Assembly: GCF_039908645.1 (NCBI RefSeq)
Contig: NZ_CP150917.1
Location: 4,785,501 to 4,849,500 of the forward strand
Source: Pseudomonas helvetica
GTDB taxonomy: Bacteria > Pseudomonadota > Gammaproteobacteria > Pseudomonadales > Pseudomonadaceae
Direction: 5' to 3'
DNA length: 64,000 nt
The notes under the pieces were generated by a model. It had not been told where the DNA came from and made no database searches. It saw nothing but the letters and a program-made list of their open reading frames with translations. Of this stretch, positions 35,004-43,958 are shown one piece after another (position 1 is the first letter of the stretch; every line of letters begins with the position of its first letter). A program made the translations under genes and the position numbers.

Positions 35004-35489
35004 GTGACGACCCAACTCGTTCCCTACGAACAGCTGACACCCTTTCAATGCCAGCAACTGGAAGCCATTGAGATCCCTGACCGGCAGAAGCAATTCTCCG
35101 GCGATATCGACATGGCCCTGCACACCCTGTTGTCAGCACCGCGTGACGGCATCAAGGGCTTTGCCCTGCTCGTCGATGAGACTCCGGTAGCGTTCCTGCT
35201 GCTCAAGCGTCCACCGTTCCTGCCGCACTGGGCTCATGAAGACACTGCGACCCTGCACGCGCTACAGGTCGATCACCGTCACCAGGGCAAGGGTTATGGC
35301 AGCGCACTCCTGCAGGCCCTGCCACTCGCTGCGCGCCAGGCCTGGCCGGAAATCAAGGGGCTGGAGCTGTCGGTGGATGCGCACAACGAATCGGCGCTCG
35401 GGCTCTACCTCAAGCAAGGCTGGGTCGACAGCGGCAACGCCTACAAAGGCCGGATCGGCTATGAACGGCGCATGGCCCTGGCGTTCTGA
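35004..35489 (+). CDS. GNAT-family N-acetyltransferase, GTG start
   Basis: A 161-residue acetyltransferase. The acetyl-CoA loop is V-D-H-R-H-Q-G-K-G-Y-G-S-A-L-L (near 90-104), followed by E-L-S-V-D-A-H-N-E-S-A-L-G-L-Y-L-K-Q-G-W, the standard GNAT end. The start is GTG; no ATG precedes the domain in frame. The acceptor is unknown. The next gene follows after 33 bases on the same strand. Confidence 0.88.
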   Translation: MTTQLVPYEQLTPFQCQQLEAIEIPDRQKQFSGDIDMALHTLLSAPRDGIKGFALLVDETPVAFLLLKRPPFLPHWAHEDTATLHALQVDHRHQGKGYGSALLQALPLAARQAWPEIKGLELSVDAHNESALGLYLKQGWVDSGNAYKGRIGYERRMALAF

Positions 35490-35522
35490 ACACCCGATAA
35501 CCTTTCATGGATGAAGTGCACA

Positions 35523-36128
35523 ATGCTGACCACTATCGAACAACTTGAAGCGATTTACGGCCGCCCTCACGACCGCGCCGTGCGCAAGGAAATCCCCTTT
35601 CTCAACCTCGATTACCAGGCGATGGTGCGCGCCTCGCCGCTGGTCATCCTGAGCTCGGTCGGCCCCGATGGCATGGACGGTTCACCGCGTGGCGATACAC
35701 CCGGTTTTGTGCGGATCATCGATGAACGAACCCTGGCGATTCCCGACCGTCCGGGTAATAACCGCATCGACACCTTGCGCAATATCGTCCTCGATTCGCG
35801 GATCTCGTTGCTGTTCATCATTCCGGGAATTGGCGAGACATTGCGGGTCAATGGCCGCGCGCGGATCAGCGCCGAGCCCGCTCTGCTGGAAAGCTTTGCG
35901 GTGAACGGCAAACCGCCGCGCACGGTGATTCTGGTGGAGGTCGAAGCCGCCTATTTCCACTGCTCCAAGGCTATCGTCCGCTCTGATTTGTGGAACCCGG
36001 AAAAGTACCTGGAGCGCTCGGCCCTGCCCACCGCAGGCGCCTTTCACAAGCGCCTGAATGACGGCCAGTTCGATGCCGAGGCGTATGATCGAGAAGCCCC
36101 TGTCAGGCTGCACGACAGCCTTTATTGA
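35523..36128 (+). CDS. Pyridoxamine-phosphate-oxidase-type FMN flavoprotein
   Basis: A 201-residue PPOX-fold flavoprotein. It has L-V-I-L-S-S-V-G-P-D-G-M-D-G-S-P-R-G-D (near 40-58), D-R-P-G-N-N-R-I-D-T-L-R-N-I, and a C-terminal Y-F-H-C-S-K-A-I-V-R-S-D-L-W. This matches the MSMEG_1061-like group, whose members bind FMN or related flavins. An in-frame ATG four codons earlier (35511) is an alternative start. It is probably cotranscribed with the acetyltransferase. Confidence 0.88.
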   Translation: MLTTIEQLEAIYGRPHDRAVRKEIPFLNLDYQAMVRASPLVILSSVGPDGMDGSPRGDTPGFVRIIDERTLAIPDRPGNNRIDTLRNIVLDSRISLLFIIPGIGETLRVNGRARISAEPALLESFAVNGKPPRTVILVEVEAAYFHCSKAIVRSDLWNPEKYLERSALPTAGAFHKRLNDGQFDAEAYDREAPVRLHDSLY

Positions 36129-36160
36129 GAATCGCCATCTCCAACGTCGAGGCACAAAAC

Positions 36161-36230
36161 CTGTAGGAGCCTGGCTTGCCAGCGATGGCGTCCGAGAGAC
36201 CGCCATCGCCGGCAAGCCGTGCTCCTACAG
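36161..36230. repeat. REPIN of the GTAGGAGC type
   Basis: Inverted arms CTGTAGGAGC...GGCTTGCCAGCGATGGCG and CGCCATCGCCGGCAAGCC...GCTCCTACAG, 70 bases in all, with few mismatches. Lies between convergent genes. Confidence 0.9.
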
Positions 36231-36283
36231 GGGATATGAGGCGTTGGCAGAACGGGCGCTCGGCGCAAAATCTGTAGTGGACG

Positions 36284-36781
36284 TTACAGATCCAGCGCCA
36301 TTTCATGCCAGGCCATGCCGCCGTGGTCGGATGCGGACACGTTGAGGTAGGCGAAACCAAACCCGGCATACAGCGGTATGTGCCGCTCCTTGCACATCAG
36401 GTTGATACGGGTTTTGCCCAAATCCCGCATGCGGACAATGAACTCGCTCATCAAGCGCTTCGCCAATCCCAGTCCTTGAAAGTCCGGGTGTACCACCACC
36501 GACATGATCACCACCTGCGGGCCATCCGGGTCATGGCCGATCATTTCCTTGAAGGCCTCATCCGCCATTTCCACCTGATACGCCGCCCCCGAATTGATAA
36601 ACCCGGCGACGACACCGTCGACCTCGGCCACGATAAAACCTTGCGGCCAGGTGGCAATGCGCGTGGCGATTTTCTCGCGAGTGGCCGCTTCATCACCTTC
36701 ATACGCTTCGATTTCGATGGCGAAACAGCGATCCAGATCAGCCGGCGTGACCTGGCGAATGACAGTCGTGGGGGAGTTCAT
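36284..36781 (-). CDS. GNAT-family N-acetyltransferase
   Basis: A 165-residue acetyltransferase. Acetyl-CoA motif V-V-H-P-D-F-Q-G-L-G-L-A-K-R-L-M (near 97-112) and a late I-P-L-Y-A-G-F-G-F-A-Y-L. A G-F-I-V-A-E-V-D-G-V-V-A-G strand precedes them. The opening R-Q-V-T-P-A-D-L-D-R-C-F-A-I-E resembles the arylalkylamine acetyltransferase-like branch. The acceptor is unknown. Single gene. Confidence 0.88.
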   Translation of the reverse strand: MNSPTTVIRQVTPADLDRCFAIEIEAYEGDEAATREKIATRIATWPQGFIVAEVDGVVAGFINSGAAYQVEMADEAFKEMIGHDPDGPQVVIMSVVVHPDFQGLGLAKRLMSEFIVRMRDLGKTRINLMCKERHIPLYAGFGFAYLNVSASDHGGMAWHEMALDL

Positions 36782-36944
36782 GGCGTGGCCCGATCAGCGA
36801 AAAAGAGGGAGCGAATCATAAATTAATAAGGTCTGCATATCGATCATCGGCACGCCCGTAAAGCCTTCGTATAGCGGCTTTCTTTCGCGCAAGGTTCGGG
36901 CTATTGCTTGTCCCTGTCTTTCGCCATGAAGAGGGAAACTCACC

Positions 36945-37055
36945 ATGACTAGCGTTCAGGTCGGTCTTCTTATGCTGTTCACTATCAGTGCTTTTGGCTT
37001 TATCACGCTGACGATCGATGTGTTGCGAGCGCGGCGAATCAGCAAAGATAAATAG
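36945..37055 (+). CDS. Small single-pass membrane protein
   Basis: A 36-residue frame not likely to be called by standard length cut-offs. It has a good GAGGGAAAC ribosome site, a hydrophobic segment (about 4-26) and a positively charged C-terminus (R-A-R-R-I-S-K-D-K), so it would sit in the inner membrane with the tail inside. It stands alone in a 324-base gap between convergent-side neighbours. No family is recognised; conservation in related genomes would settle it. Confidence 0.5.
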   Translation: MTSVQVGLLMLFTISAFGFITLTIDVLRARRISKDK

Positions 37056-37105
37056 TGCAGATGCCGAGTGGCGGCGGCGCTTGAGTGCGCCGCCTCTCAA
37101 CCCGT

Positions 37106-37594
37106 TCAGGCCGTTTTGAGCGGGACCCAGATTTCCAGCACGCCGGTATTGAGCTTCGGGTTGAAGTCGTCACTGTAGCGCTCGAACTCCGGGGCATCGG
37201 CGGCCTCGTAACCCGACGTTGGCAACCAGGTTTTCCAGATGTACTGAAAGGTTTGCGGCAGGGTGTCCAGCGCACCTTCGTGCTTGAACACCGCATAGTG
37301 CTGAGGCTGTATTTCGATCCAGCGGTAGAGTTCTGGCAGGTCATCGAGCTTGCTGATTTCGACACCGGCGATGTACTCAAATCCACCTTTACCGTCCGGA
37401 TTGCAGCAGACGCCGTAGGTTACCTCCCCAATCTGCCCAGGAACGTTACCGATGTGCGGTACGAATTTCTCCCAGAGCTTGGGAATGCCTTCGGTGGTGT
37501 CCGCGCTAAACCGCCCACCAAGTCCTGCGATCAGCAGAAAATGCCCCGCTTCGAAGCGCGGCTCAGCGACTGCGCCCTTTTTTGGATCATCCAT
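37106..37594 (-). CDS. GyrI-like / AraC effector-binding-domain protein
   Basis: A 162-residue stand-alone ligand-binding protein of the GyrI-like fold. It has G-L-G-G-R-F, then I-P-K-L-W-E-K-F and Y-G-V-C-C-N-P-D-G, with a C-terminal E-I-W-V-P-L-K typical of the effector-binding domain of Rob/GyrI. It lacks the DNA-binding part, so it may bind small molecules or modulate gyrase, both as known for relatives. Single gene. Confidence 0.85.
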   Translation of the reverse strand: MDDPKKGAVAEPRFEAGHFLLIAGLGGRFSADTTEGIPKLWEKFVPHIGNVPGQIGEVTYGVCCNPDGKGGFEYIAGVEISKLDDLPELYRWIEIQPQHYAVFKHEGALDTLPQTFQYIWKTWLPTSGYEAADAPEFERYSDDFNPKLNTGVLEIWVPLKTA

Positions 37595-37660
37595 GAATCA
37601 ACTCCTGCAACTGAAGGTGGGTTCGGCTGCAAGTATAGAAGCCAAACCGGATTCCCCCAG

Positions 37661-38323
37661 TCAAAGGCCCGGAAGTTCTGCAACAGCCGCCGGAAGGATA
37701 AACTCCTGATAGCCAGAAACGATCACGTAGACCGCGAAATAGCAGAAGATCGCTGCAGATGCGAGGTAAGAGTAGCGCAGCAGCTTGTCACCCAAGAGTT
37801 TGCCGCCCTGGGTCGCCGCCAGGCACAGGGCAACGCACCACAGCAGCCCGGCGCAAAAGAACCCTGCCAGAAACAGTGCGGCATTGCTCAGGCTACCGCC
37901 CCCGGAACGGGCAATCAGCGTACCGCCGACCGCGGCGAACCAGAGAATCGCGCTAGGTGACGACATTGCCAGAAAAATCCCACGGAAAAACTCCCGCCGA
38001 TGGGAACCGGCACTGACCTCACCGGCCTCTGCCAATACGGCGCTGTGATAAATCGCCGAGTGAATCATCTTCGCCGCGAAGTACAGCAGCAATGCCGAAC
38101 CACCGACCCACAGTACCCAGCGCACTGCCGAGTACTGCAACAGCACCGTCATGCCCGCCAGCGCCAGCACCGCGTATACCAGGTCGCCGACACAGGTGCC
38201 GAGCCCCAACGCAAAACCCTGAAAATACCCGCGCTGCATGGCCAGTGTGATCATCGCAATATTGGCCACACCGATGTCCAGGCACAAAGAAAGGCTCAGT
38301 AAAAAGCCGCTGGAAAACTCCAT
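37661..38323 (-). CDS. LysE-family exporter
   Basis: A 220-residue membrane protein with about six helices, typical of LysE/RhtB amino-acid exporters. It has a G-L-G-T-C-V-G-D-L-V-Y motif in the second helix region and S-S-P-S-A-I-L-W-F in the middle. The substrate is unknown. GAGATGAAAA precedes the ATG. It is divergent from alaC, which makes alanine, so a link to amino-acid overflow is possible but not shown. Confidence 0.88.
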   Translation of the reverse strand: MEFSSGFLLSLSLCLDIGVANIAMITLAMQRGYFQGFALGLGTCVGDLVYAVLALAGMTVLLQYSAVRWVLWVGGSALLLYFAAKMIHSAIYHSAVLAEAGEVSAGSHRREFFRGIFLAMSSPSAILWFAAVGGTLIARSGGGSLSNAALFLAGFFCAGLLWCVALCLAATQGGKLLGDKLLRYSYLASAAIFCYFAVYVIVSGYQEFILPAAVAELPGL

Positions 38324-38553
38324 TTTTCATCTCGTTTATAAGGTGGTAGTTGAGTAAATTCAAACTTCTGCAAGAAGCATGCGCGCGCGGGTTGAGAGTG
38401 AAAACTTGCGCATGCGATCAACCGCGTGGTGAAAAATAGTTGAACCTCACCACTAGACAATCGGCCATCAGCGCCCTTATCTTCCGCCACAGGCCACCGC
38501 AGTGGCCAGCGTCGCTCGGACGGTTCCGGGCGCTTACGTTACTCGAGGCAACA

Positions 38554-39759
38554 ATGGCCGAACAAGGTTCGCCGCGCCGCTTTGCGCGCATAGATCGACT
38601 CCCCCCTTACGTATTCAATATCACTGCCGAGCTGAAGATGGCCGCCCGTCGTCGTGGCGAAGACATCATCGACTTGAGCATGGGTAACCCTGACGGCCCG
38701 ACTCCACCGCACATCGTCGAAAAACTGGTGACCGTTGCCCAGCGCGAAGACACCCACGGCTACTCCACCTCCAAGGGTATTCCGCGTCTGCGCCGGGCGA
38801 TTTCCAATTGGTACAAGGATCGCTACCAAGTTGATATCGACCCGGAAAGCGAAGCCATTGTCACCATCGGCTCGAAGGAAGGCCTCGCGCACTTGATGCT
38901 CGCCACCCTCGACCAGGGCGACACGGTGTTGGTGCCGAACCCGAGCTACCCGATCCACATCTACGGCGCAGTGATTGCCGGCGCACAAGTGCGCTCGGTG
39001 CCGCTGATCCCCGGCGTGGACTTTTTCGCCGAGCTGGAGCGGGCCATTCGCGGCTCGATTCCGAAGCCGAAGATGATGATTCTCGGCTTCCCGTCCAACC
39101 CGACCGCGCAGTGCGTCGAACTGGATTTCTTCGAGCGGGTGATCGCCCTCGCCAAGCAGTACGACGTGCTGGTGGTGCATGACCTGGCCTACGCCGACAT
39201 TGTCTACGACGGCTGGAAAGCCCCGTCGATCATGCAGGTGCCGGGCGCCAAGGACATCGCGGTGGAGTTTTTCACCCTGTCCAAGAGCTACAACATGGCC
39301 GGCTGGCGGATCGGTTTCATGGTCGGCAACCCGGAACTGGTCAACGCTCTGGCACGGATCAAGAGTTACCACGACTACGGCACCTTCACCCCGCTGCAAG
39401 TGGCGGCCATCGCCGCGCTGGAAGGTGATCAGCAGTGCGTCAAAGACATCGCCGAGCAGTATCGGCAACGGCGCAACGTGCTGGTCAAAGGCCTGCATGA
39501 ACTGGGCTGGATGGTCGAAAACCCGAAAGCCTCGATGTACGTCTGGGCCAAGATTCCAGAAGCCTATGCGCATATGGGTTCGCTGGAGTTCGCCAAGAAA
39601 CTGCTGGCCGAAGCCAAGGTCTGCGTATCGCCGGGCGTGGGCTTTGGTGAATACGGGGATGATCATGTGCGCTTTGCCCTGATCGAAAACCAGGACCGGA
39701 TTCGTCAGGCGGTCCGCGGGATTCGCGGGATGTTCCGGGCGGATGCGGCGGCGGGTTGA
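38554..39759 (+). CDS. alaC: Alanine transaminase AlaC-type aminotransferase
   Basis: A 401-residue PLP-dependent class I aminotransferase. It contains [12 protein letters not shown] near the start, the cofactor loop [22 protein letters not shown], and the PLP-lysine in [12 protein letters not shown]. This series matches AlaC, which makes alanine from pyruvate and glutamate. The ATG at 38554 is preferred over a frame 38 codons longer whose first part looks unlike the family. It ends in a strong bidirectional terminator. Confidence 0.93.
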   Translation: MAEQGSPRRFARIDRLPPYVFNITAELKMAARRRGEDIIDLSMGNPDGPTPPHIVEKLVTVAQREDTHGYSTSKGIPRLRRAISNWYKDRYQVDIDPESEAIVTIGSKEGLAHLMLATLDQGDTVLVPNPSYPIHIYGAVIAGAQVRSVPLIPGVDFFAELERAIRGSIPKPKMMILGFPSNPTAQCVELDFFERVIALAKQYDVLVVHDLAYADIVYDGWKAPSIMQVPGAKDIAVEFFTLSKSYNMAGWRIGFMVGNPELVNALARIKSYHDYGTFTPLQVAAIAALEGDQQCVKDIAEQYRQRRNVLVKGLHELGWMVENPKASMYVWAKIPEAYAHMGSLEFAKKLLAEAKVCVSPGVGFGEYGDDHVRFALIENQDRIRQAVRGIRGMFRADAAAG

Positions 39760-39787
39760 TCCCTGCGTTTAAGCCAGTAGAACGAAG

Positions 39788-39826
39788 AATGCCCCTGTGA
39801 GTGTATTGCGCTCACAGGGGCATTTT
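39788..39826. terminator. Bidirectional terminator between alaC and chitinase
   Basis: Perfect 14-base arms AATGCCCCTGTGAG and CTCACAGGGGCATT around a 9-base loop, with T-rich exit for the + strand. It separates two convergent genes. Confidence 0.9.
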
Positions 39827-39851
39827 CGTATCGGGAAGTTGATCGCTAGCG

Positions 39852-41552
39852 TTATGGCTGTAACGTAGTCGCGCCTTTGTAGTAGAAAGGTTTCATGTCG
39901 ATAACCTCCTCCAGTAACGTACAGCCGACCCCTTCACGCGCAGCGTTGTTCATCAGACCTGGGTCATGATCAATCATCCAGCTGAATAGCCCCCCAAGCT
40001 TATGCTCCACCACGTATTCACCTTTCAATTTTACGGTTCGAGGCGTATCCAGTGACATAAATACTTTGGTTGTTCGATTATAGAGAAAGTCTGCGTTTGC
40101 TCTTTCATCGGTATACAAGATAAAGCCATTCCGGGGTTCGCGCGTCTCCAGATCAAGATAGTGTTTCAACATACCAGGCATTTCTGTCACGCCAGGCTCA
40201 AAACATCCAGGTGTCGAATTAGAAACATCGTCGCTTCCCGGGCGTTGCTCGTATTTCCCCACCAGTGGTGACACGCTTGTCAGTTCAGCTTGCTGAGCAT
40301 TTCGACTGTAGTTGGCGTACCCGACATAAATCATATTGGAGGGCACGCCAAGTCCCAATAGGTACTGCACCGCCGCATCAACAGAGTTCTCGTTAATGTC
40401 ATCAGGGTCACTGCGATATAGATTGCAATGGTGCTGAAGCTGTGTCGCCCAAGGCGTACCAAAAAAGTCATAAGCCATGACGTTAACACCATCAAGGCCT
40501 GCCTTAATAAGCGCCGGAATACTGGATTTGGCCAATTTGGCCGGGGCAGCAATCGAAGCAATGCTTATTTTTACCGCAGGCAACCTGGCCTTCAACTCTC
40601 GTATCAATTCAGCAAAGTAAGCCGCATCATCGTCATCGTAGGGATTACCCAACCAAGTGTCACTCGGCCCAGGTTTATTACCTTCCACCCCTGGATATTC
40701 CCAATCGATATCAATGCTTGTGAACATGGGAAATGTTGTGAAAATAGTCGCAATTGAATCAATAAAAATCTTTCTTTTTGCAGGGTCTCGCTCGCGCGCG
40801 ACGGCATAAAAGGCATAGCTCATAGACCAACCGCCAAGGCTCAGGGAAAGCTCCAGGCCAGGATTAGACTGATAAATTTGAAGCAAAGCCCCCAGCACAC
40901 CTTGCGCTTTTTCGGGTCGATAAAGATCTGAATAGTCTTCGCTGGCATACCCTGGGAAATTGCAGTTGATATAGGCTGCCAGATCATTCCAGGGATCAAT
41001 AAACCTCACATGCCCACTCCATTGTGCTTCGGCTGCCTCCAATTCAGCATCCGTCGGCCTCTCGGGGTCTGCTGGCGGACTCACAAGCCCCCAGAGGACT
41101 AGAGAGTTGTAGATCGGAATCCGATTAACACCTTTGTCCCCCACAATGGCTAAAAAACCGAGAATCAATTTGTGGAAGGTCCCGGTTTTGCCCAGGAATC
41201 TCGTCAAGTTGGTTCCACGTCCTCCCCTGGCGTAGCTCGGGTCAGGTTCACCAGGTCCATTGCCATAACGGGTATCGCCAATCAACCAATCGCCACTATA
41301 ACCAAAACACTTAAAGCCATTGTCTGCGTACTTATTGAACACATATTTTGTCGTACGATCTGGCCCCGGGGCATAGGACAACTGATCGTCTCGCGTGGCG
41401 GGATCAAATTTATTGACCGCATAGGTTTTTTCGGCCGCGCCCTCCGCCCATACAACACCGTTGACTAAAGTGCCTGGATCGGTGTCATTGATAAGCTCGC
41501 TCACTGTGACTTTTCGGTTTGCCTGCGTTGCACCTGGTTCTTTAGCGGTCAT
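39852..41552 (-). CDS. GH18 chitinase without signal peptide
   Basis: A 566-residue glycoside hydrolase of family 18. The catalytic signature is S-I-D-I-D-W-E-Y (near 279-286), with the acid Glu last. Other conserved parts are L-S-L-S-L-G-G-W-S (near 235), M-A-Y-D-F-F-G (near 360) and a late G-G-L-F-S-W-M-I-D-H-D. No signal peptide is visible. Its size, long N-terminal region and lack of a leader recall chitinases associated with insecticidal Tc toxins, though no tc gene is in the window. The gene is clearly AT-richer than its neighbours, which points to horizontal gain. Monocistronic. Confidence 0.88.
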   Translation of the reverse strand: MTAKEPGATQANRKVTVSELINDTDPGTLVNGVVWAEGAAEKTYAVNKFDPATRDDQLSYAPGPDRTTKYVFNKYADNGFKCFGYSGDWLIGDTRYGNGPGEPDPSYARGGRGTNLTRFLGKTGTFHKLILGFLAIVGDKGVNRIPIYNSLVLWGLVSPPADPERPTDAELEAAEAQWSGHVRFIDPWNDLAAYINCNFPGYASEDYSDLYRPEKAQGVLGALLQIYQSNPGLELSLSLGGWSMSYAFYAVARERDPAKRKIFIDSIATIFTTFPMFTSIDIDWEYPGVEGNKPGPSDTWLGNPYDDDDAAYFAELIRELKARLPAVKISIASIAAPAKLAKSSIPALIKAGLDGVNVMAYDFFGTPWATQLQHHCNLYRSDPDDINENSVDAAVQYLLGLGVPSNMIYVGYANYSRNAQQAELTSVSPLVGKYEQRPGSDDVSNSTPGCFEPGVTEMPGMLKHYLDLETREPRNGFILYTDERANADFLYNRTTKVFMSLDTPRTVKLKGEYVVEHKLGGLFSWMIDHDPGLMNNAAREGVGCTLLEEVIDMKPFYYKGATTLQP

Positions 41553-41774
41553 AAGTTTTTCTCCCTACGCACGTAGATAAGTCACGAACTCATGAGCAAC
41601 TTTTACGCGCGGCACAATACAGCGCCTACCTGTCAAAGTTGACAGTGCCGACGAGTGGTATTCAGGGATTGAGGATCGCAAAGAAGAAAGCCGCGACAAG
41701 GATTGAATATCCTCTCGCGGCTCAGATGACTCTGTAAGTCCGGCACCCGCATAAGGCGCAGGCACCGTAATAAA

Positions 41775-43127
41775 TCAAACCACCAACGACAGCAACATGA
41801 TGAAGCCCAGAGCAACGACGGACAGGATGGTTTCCATCGCGGTCCAGGTCTTGAAGGTTTCGGCCACGGTCATGTTGAAGTACTGCTTGACCAGCCAGAA
41901 GCCTGCGTCGTTGACGTGCGACAGGATCAACGAACCCGCGCCGGTGGCCAGCACCAGCAATTCGCGGTTCACGCCCGGAATCATCCCCACCACCGGCACC
42001 ACAATGCCTGCACCGGTAATGGTCGCCACGGTCGCGGAACCGGTCGCCACGCGGATCACCGCCGCGACCAGCCAGGCCAGCAGGATCGGCGAAATCTGCG
42101 CGCTCACCGCCATGTGGCCAATCACATCGCCCACACCACTGGTCACCAGCATCTGCTTGAAGCCACCGCCGGCACCGATGATCAGAATGATCGCCGCGGT
42201 CGGCGCCAGGCTGGCGTCGAGCAGTTTTAGGATCTGTTTGGAACCGATGCCCTGACGATGCCCGAAGGTGTACAGCGACAGCAGCAGCGCCAGCAGCAAC
42301 GCCGAGATCGGGTGACCAATCATGTCCATCCAGGTGCGGAAGAAATGCCCGTCCGGCAGTGCGATGTCGGCAAAGGTTTTCAGCAGCATCAGAAACACCG
42401 GCAACAGCACGGTGATCAGCGTGATGCTGAAGCTCGGCAAGGTGCTGGAGTGCGGCTCGCGAGCCAGTTGATCCACCAGTTCCTGGTTAGGATGGCCGGG
42501 GATGTACTTGGCGATGAACGTGCCGTAGATCGGACCGGCAATGATCGCGGTCGGCAGGGCAACGATCAGACCGTAGAGAATGGTTTTACCGATGTCCGCA
42601 CCGAACACCCCGATGGCCAGCAATGGCCCCGGATGCGGCGGAACCAGACCGTGCACGGCAGACAGACCGGCCAGCAACGGGATACCGATCTTGATGATTG
42701 AAACGCCGGTGCGCCGGGCAACGATGAACACCAGCGGGATCAGCAGTACAAAGCCGATTTCGAAGAACAACGGGATACCGACCAGGAAGGCCGCAAACAT
42801 CATGGCCCATTGCACGCGCTCTTTGCCGAACGCGCGAATCAGGGTCTGGGCGATCTGATCCGCCCCACCCGACTCGGCCATCATTTTGCCAAGCATGGTG
42901 CCCAACGCAAGGATGATCCCGACAAACCCGAGTACCCCACCAAAACCGTCCTGGAACGCCTTGATGATGGTGCCAATCGGCATGCCCGAGGTCAGCCCGA
43001 GAAAAGCCGCAGCGATGATTAATGCAATGAAAGGATGAAGCTTGAACTTGGTGATCAGGACGATTAATCCAATCACGGTGATCACTGCATCAAGCAGCAA
43101 AAACGACTCGTGGGACATGCCAAACAT
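41775..43127 (-). CDS. gntP: Gluconate permease (GntP family)
   Basis: A 450-residue gluconate:H+ symporter with about 12-14 membrane segments. Family features are G-F-V-G-I-I-L-A-L-G-T-M-L-G-K-M, G-L-V-P-P-H-P-G-P-L (near 165-174) and A-T-G-S-A-T-V-A-T in the C-terminal half. CAGGAGATACCCC precedes the start. It lies 82 bases downstream of gntK, and the gap holds its own GntR-type operator, so it can be controlled separately. Confidence 0.93.
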   Translation of the reverse strand: MFGMSHESFLLLDAVITVIGLIVLITKFKLHPFIALIIAAAFLGLTSGMPIGTIIKAFQDGFGGVLGFVGIILALGTMLGKMMAESGGADQIAQTLIRAFGKERVQWAMMFAAFLVGIPLFFEIGFVLLIPLVFIVARRTGVSIIKIGIPLLAGLSAVHGLVPPHPGPLLAIGVFGADIGKTILYGLIVALPTAIIAGPIYGTFIAKYIPGHPNQELVDQLAREPHSSTLPSFSITLITVLLPVFLMLLKTFADIALPDGHFFRTWMDMIGHPISALLLALLLSLYTFGHRQGIGSKQILKLLDASLAPTAAIILIIGAGGGFKQMLVTSGVGDVIGHMAVSAQISPILLAWLVAAVIRVATGSATVATITGAGIVVPVVGMIPGVNRELLVLATGAGSLILSHVNDAGFWLVKQYFNMTVAETFKTWTAMETILSVVALGFIMLLSLVV

Positions 43128-43183
43128 GGGGGGTATCTCCTGTTTGTTGTTGTTATTGAAGCGGGTTATTCAGAAGCCGTCAG

Positions 43184-43196
43184 GACAGCGCTATCT
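43184..43196. promoter_or_regulatory. GntR operator upstream of gntP
   Basis: GACAGCGCTATCT in the gntK-gntP gap. It matches the other two copies at 43762 and 43913 at 12 of 13 positions. The palindromic AGCGCT core fits LacI-family operators. Confidence 0.7.
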
Positions 43197-43209
43197 CTTG
43201 CAACAACAC

Positions 43210-43743
43210 TCAGCCGGCGAGTTTCAAACCATGACTGAGCCACCAGGCGTGGGCCTGCCGGGCGAGTTCATCGACGTTGTGCTTCGAGGCATCGAGCGCT
43301 AGGGTCAGTGGCTCGCCAACGGGGGATTCAAGGGTCGCGAACTGGCTGGCGATCAAGGTCGAAGGCATGAAATGCCCCGGACGATGAGCCACGCGATCGG
43401 CGGCGACTTCAGGGGTCAACTCGAGGAACACAAAACCCAGGCCCGGCAAGGCGCTGCGCAAGCGTTCACGGTAACTGTGTTTGAGCGCCGAGCAGGTCAA
43501 CACCGGGCGTGCGCCCGAGGCATCGACGCGACGCAACTCCTCGCACAGGCTGTCGAGCCAGCCGGCACGATCGTCGTCGTTGAGGGGAATACCCGCGCTC
43601 ATCTTTTCGATATTGGCGGCAGGGTGAAAGGTATCGCCTTCAATGCCGGTTGCACCGCTCAGCTGGCACAGGGCCTCGCTGACGCTGGACTTGCCGCAGC
43701 CGGCCACGCCCATGATGACCAGGGCGGTGATGGGTTGACTCAT
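43210..43743 (-). CDS. gntK: Gluconokinase
   Basis: A 177-residue kinase that makes 6-phosphogluconate from gluconate. It has the P-loop G-V-A-G-C-G-K-S-S (near 13-21), G-D-x-F-H-P-A-A-N-I-E-K-M for the substrate side, and L-T-C-S-A-L-K-H-S-Y-R, all typical of GntK. It is divergent from gntR and followed by gntP. A GntR-type operator lies 19 bases before the start. Confidence 0.95.
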   Translation of the reverse strand: MSQPITALVIMGVAGCGKSSVSEALCQLSGATGIEGDTFHPAANIEKMSAGIPLNDDDRAGWLDSLCEELRRVDASGARPVLTCSALKHSYRERLRSALPGLGFVFLELTPEVAADRVAHRPGHFMPSTLIASQFATLESPVGEPLTLALDASKHNVDELARQAHAWWLSHGLKLAG

Positions 43744-43761
43744 GTAACACCTCAGCGCGCA

Positions 43762-43774
43762 GACAGCGCTACCT
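43762..43774. promoter_or_regulatory. GntR operator at the gntK promoter
   Basis: GACAGCGCTACCT, identical to the copy at 43913-43925. It lies just before gntK on the other strand. The reverse complement fits the AC-N-AAG-N-TAGCGCT pattern I recall for the P. aeruginosa GntR operator. Confidence 0.75.
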
Positions 43775-43912
43775 TTGCTACGTGAAACTCTAGTGCAAAA
43801 GCAGGCATTGCCGACGCCTTCTTGTCATTTTTATGGGTTGCAGCACGTTCTTTCCCAACGCCAAACAACAGGGATCAGGCAATCCCTGCTCAAGCATTTG
43901 CAGCCGCATCGA

Positions 43913-43925
43913 GACAGCGCTACCT
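43913..43925. promoter_or_regulatory. GntR operator at the gntR promoter
   Basis: GACAGCGCTACCT, followed by TAGT, which makes it the best of the three matches to the remembered GntR consensus. It lies 33 bases before gntR and suggests autoregulation. Confidence 0.75.
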
Positions 43926-43958
43926 TAGTGCCTTGAATTTTGTTTGGCAAGCTGCCCG

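Noticed and set aside
38539..39666. 375-codon minus frame opposite alaC
   Set aside because: Antisense shadow; alaC shows all aminotransferase motifs.
39852..41552. Chitinase as part of a Tc toxin cluster in this window
   Set aside because: No tcA, tcB or tcC genes lie on either side; only the chitinase itself resembles that group.
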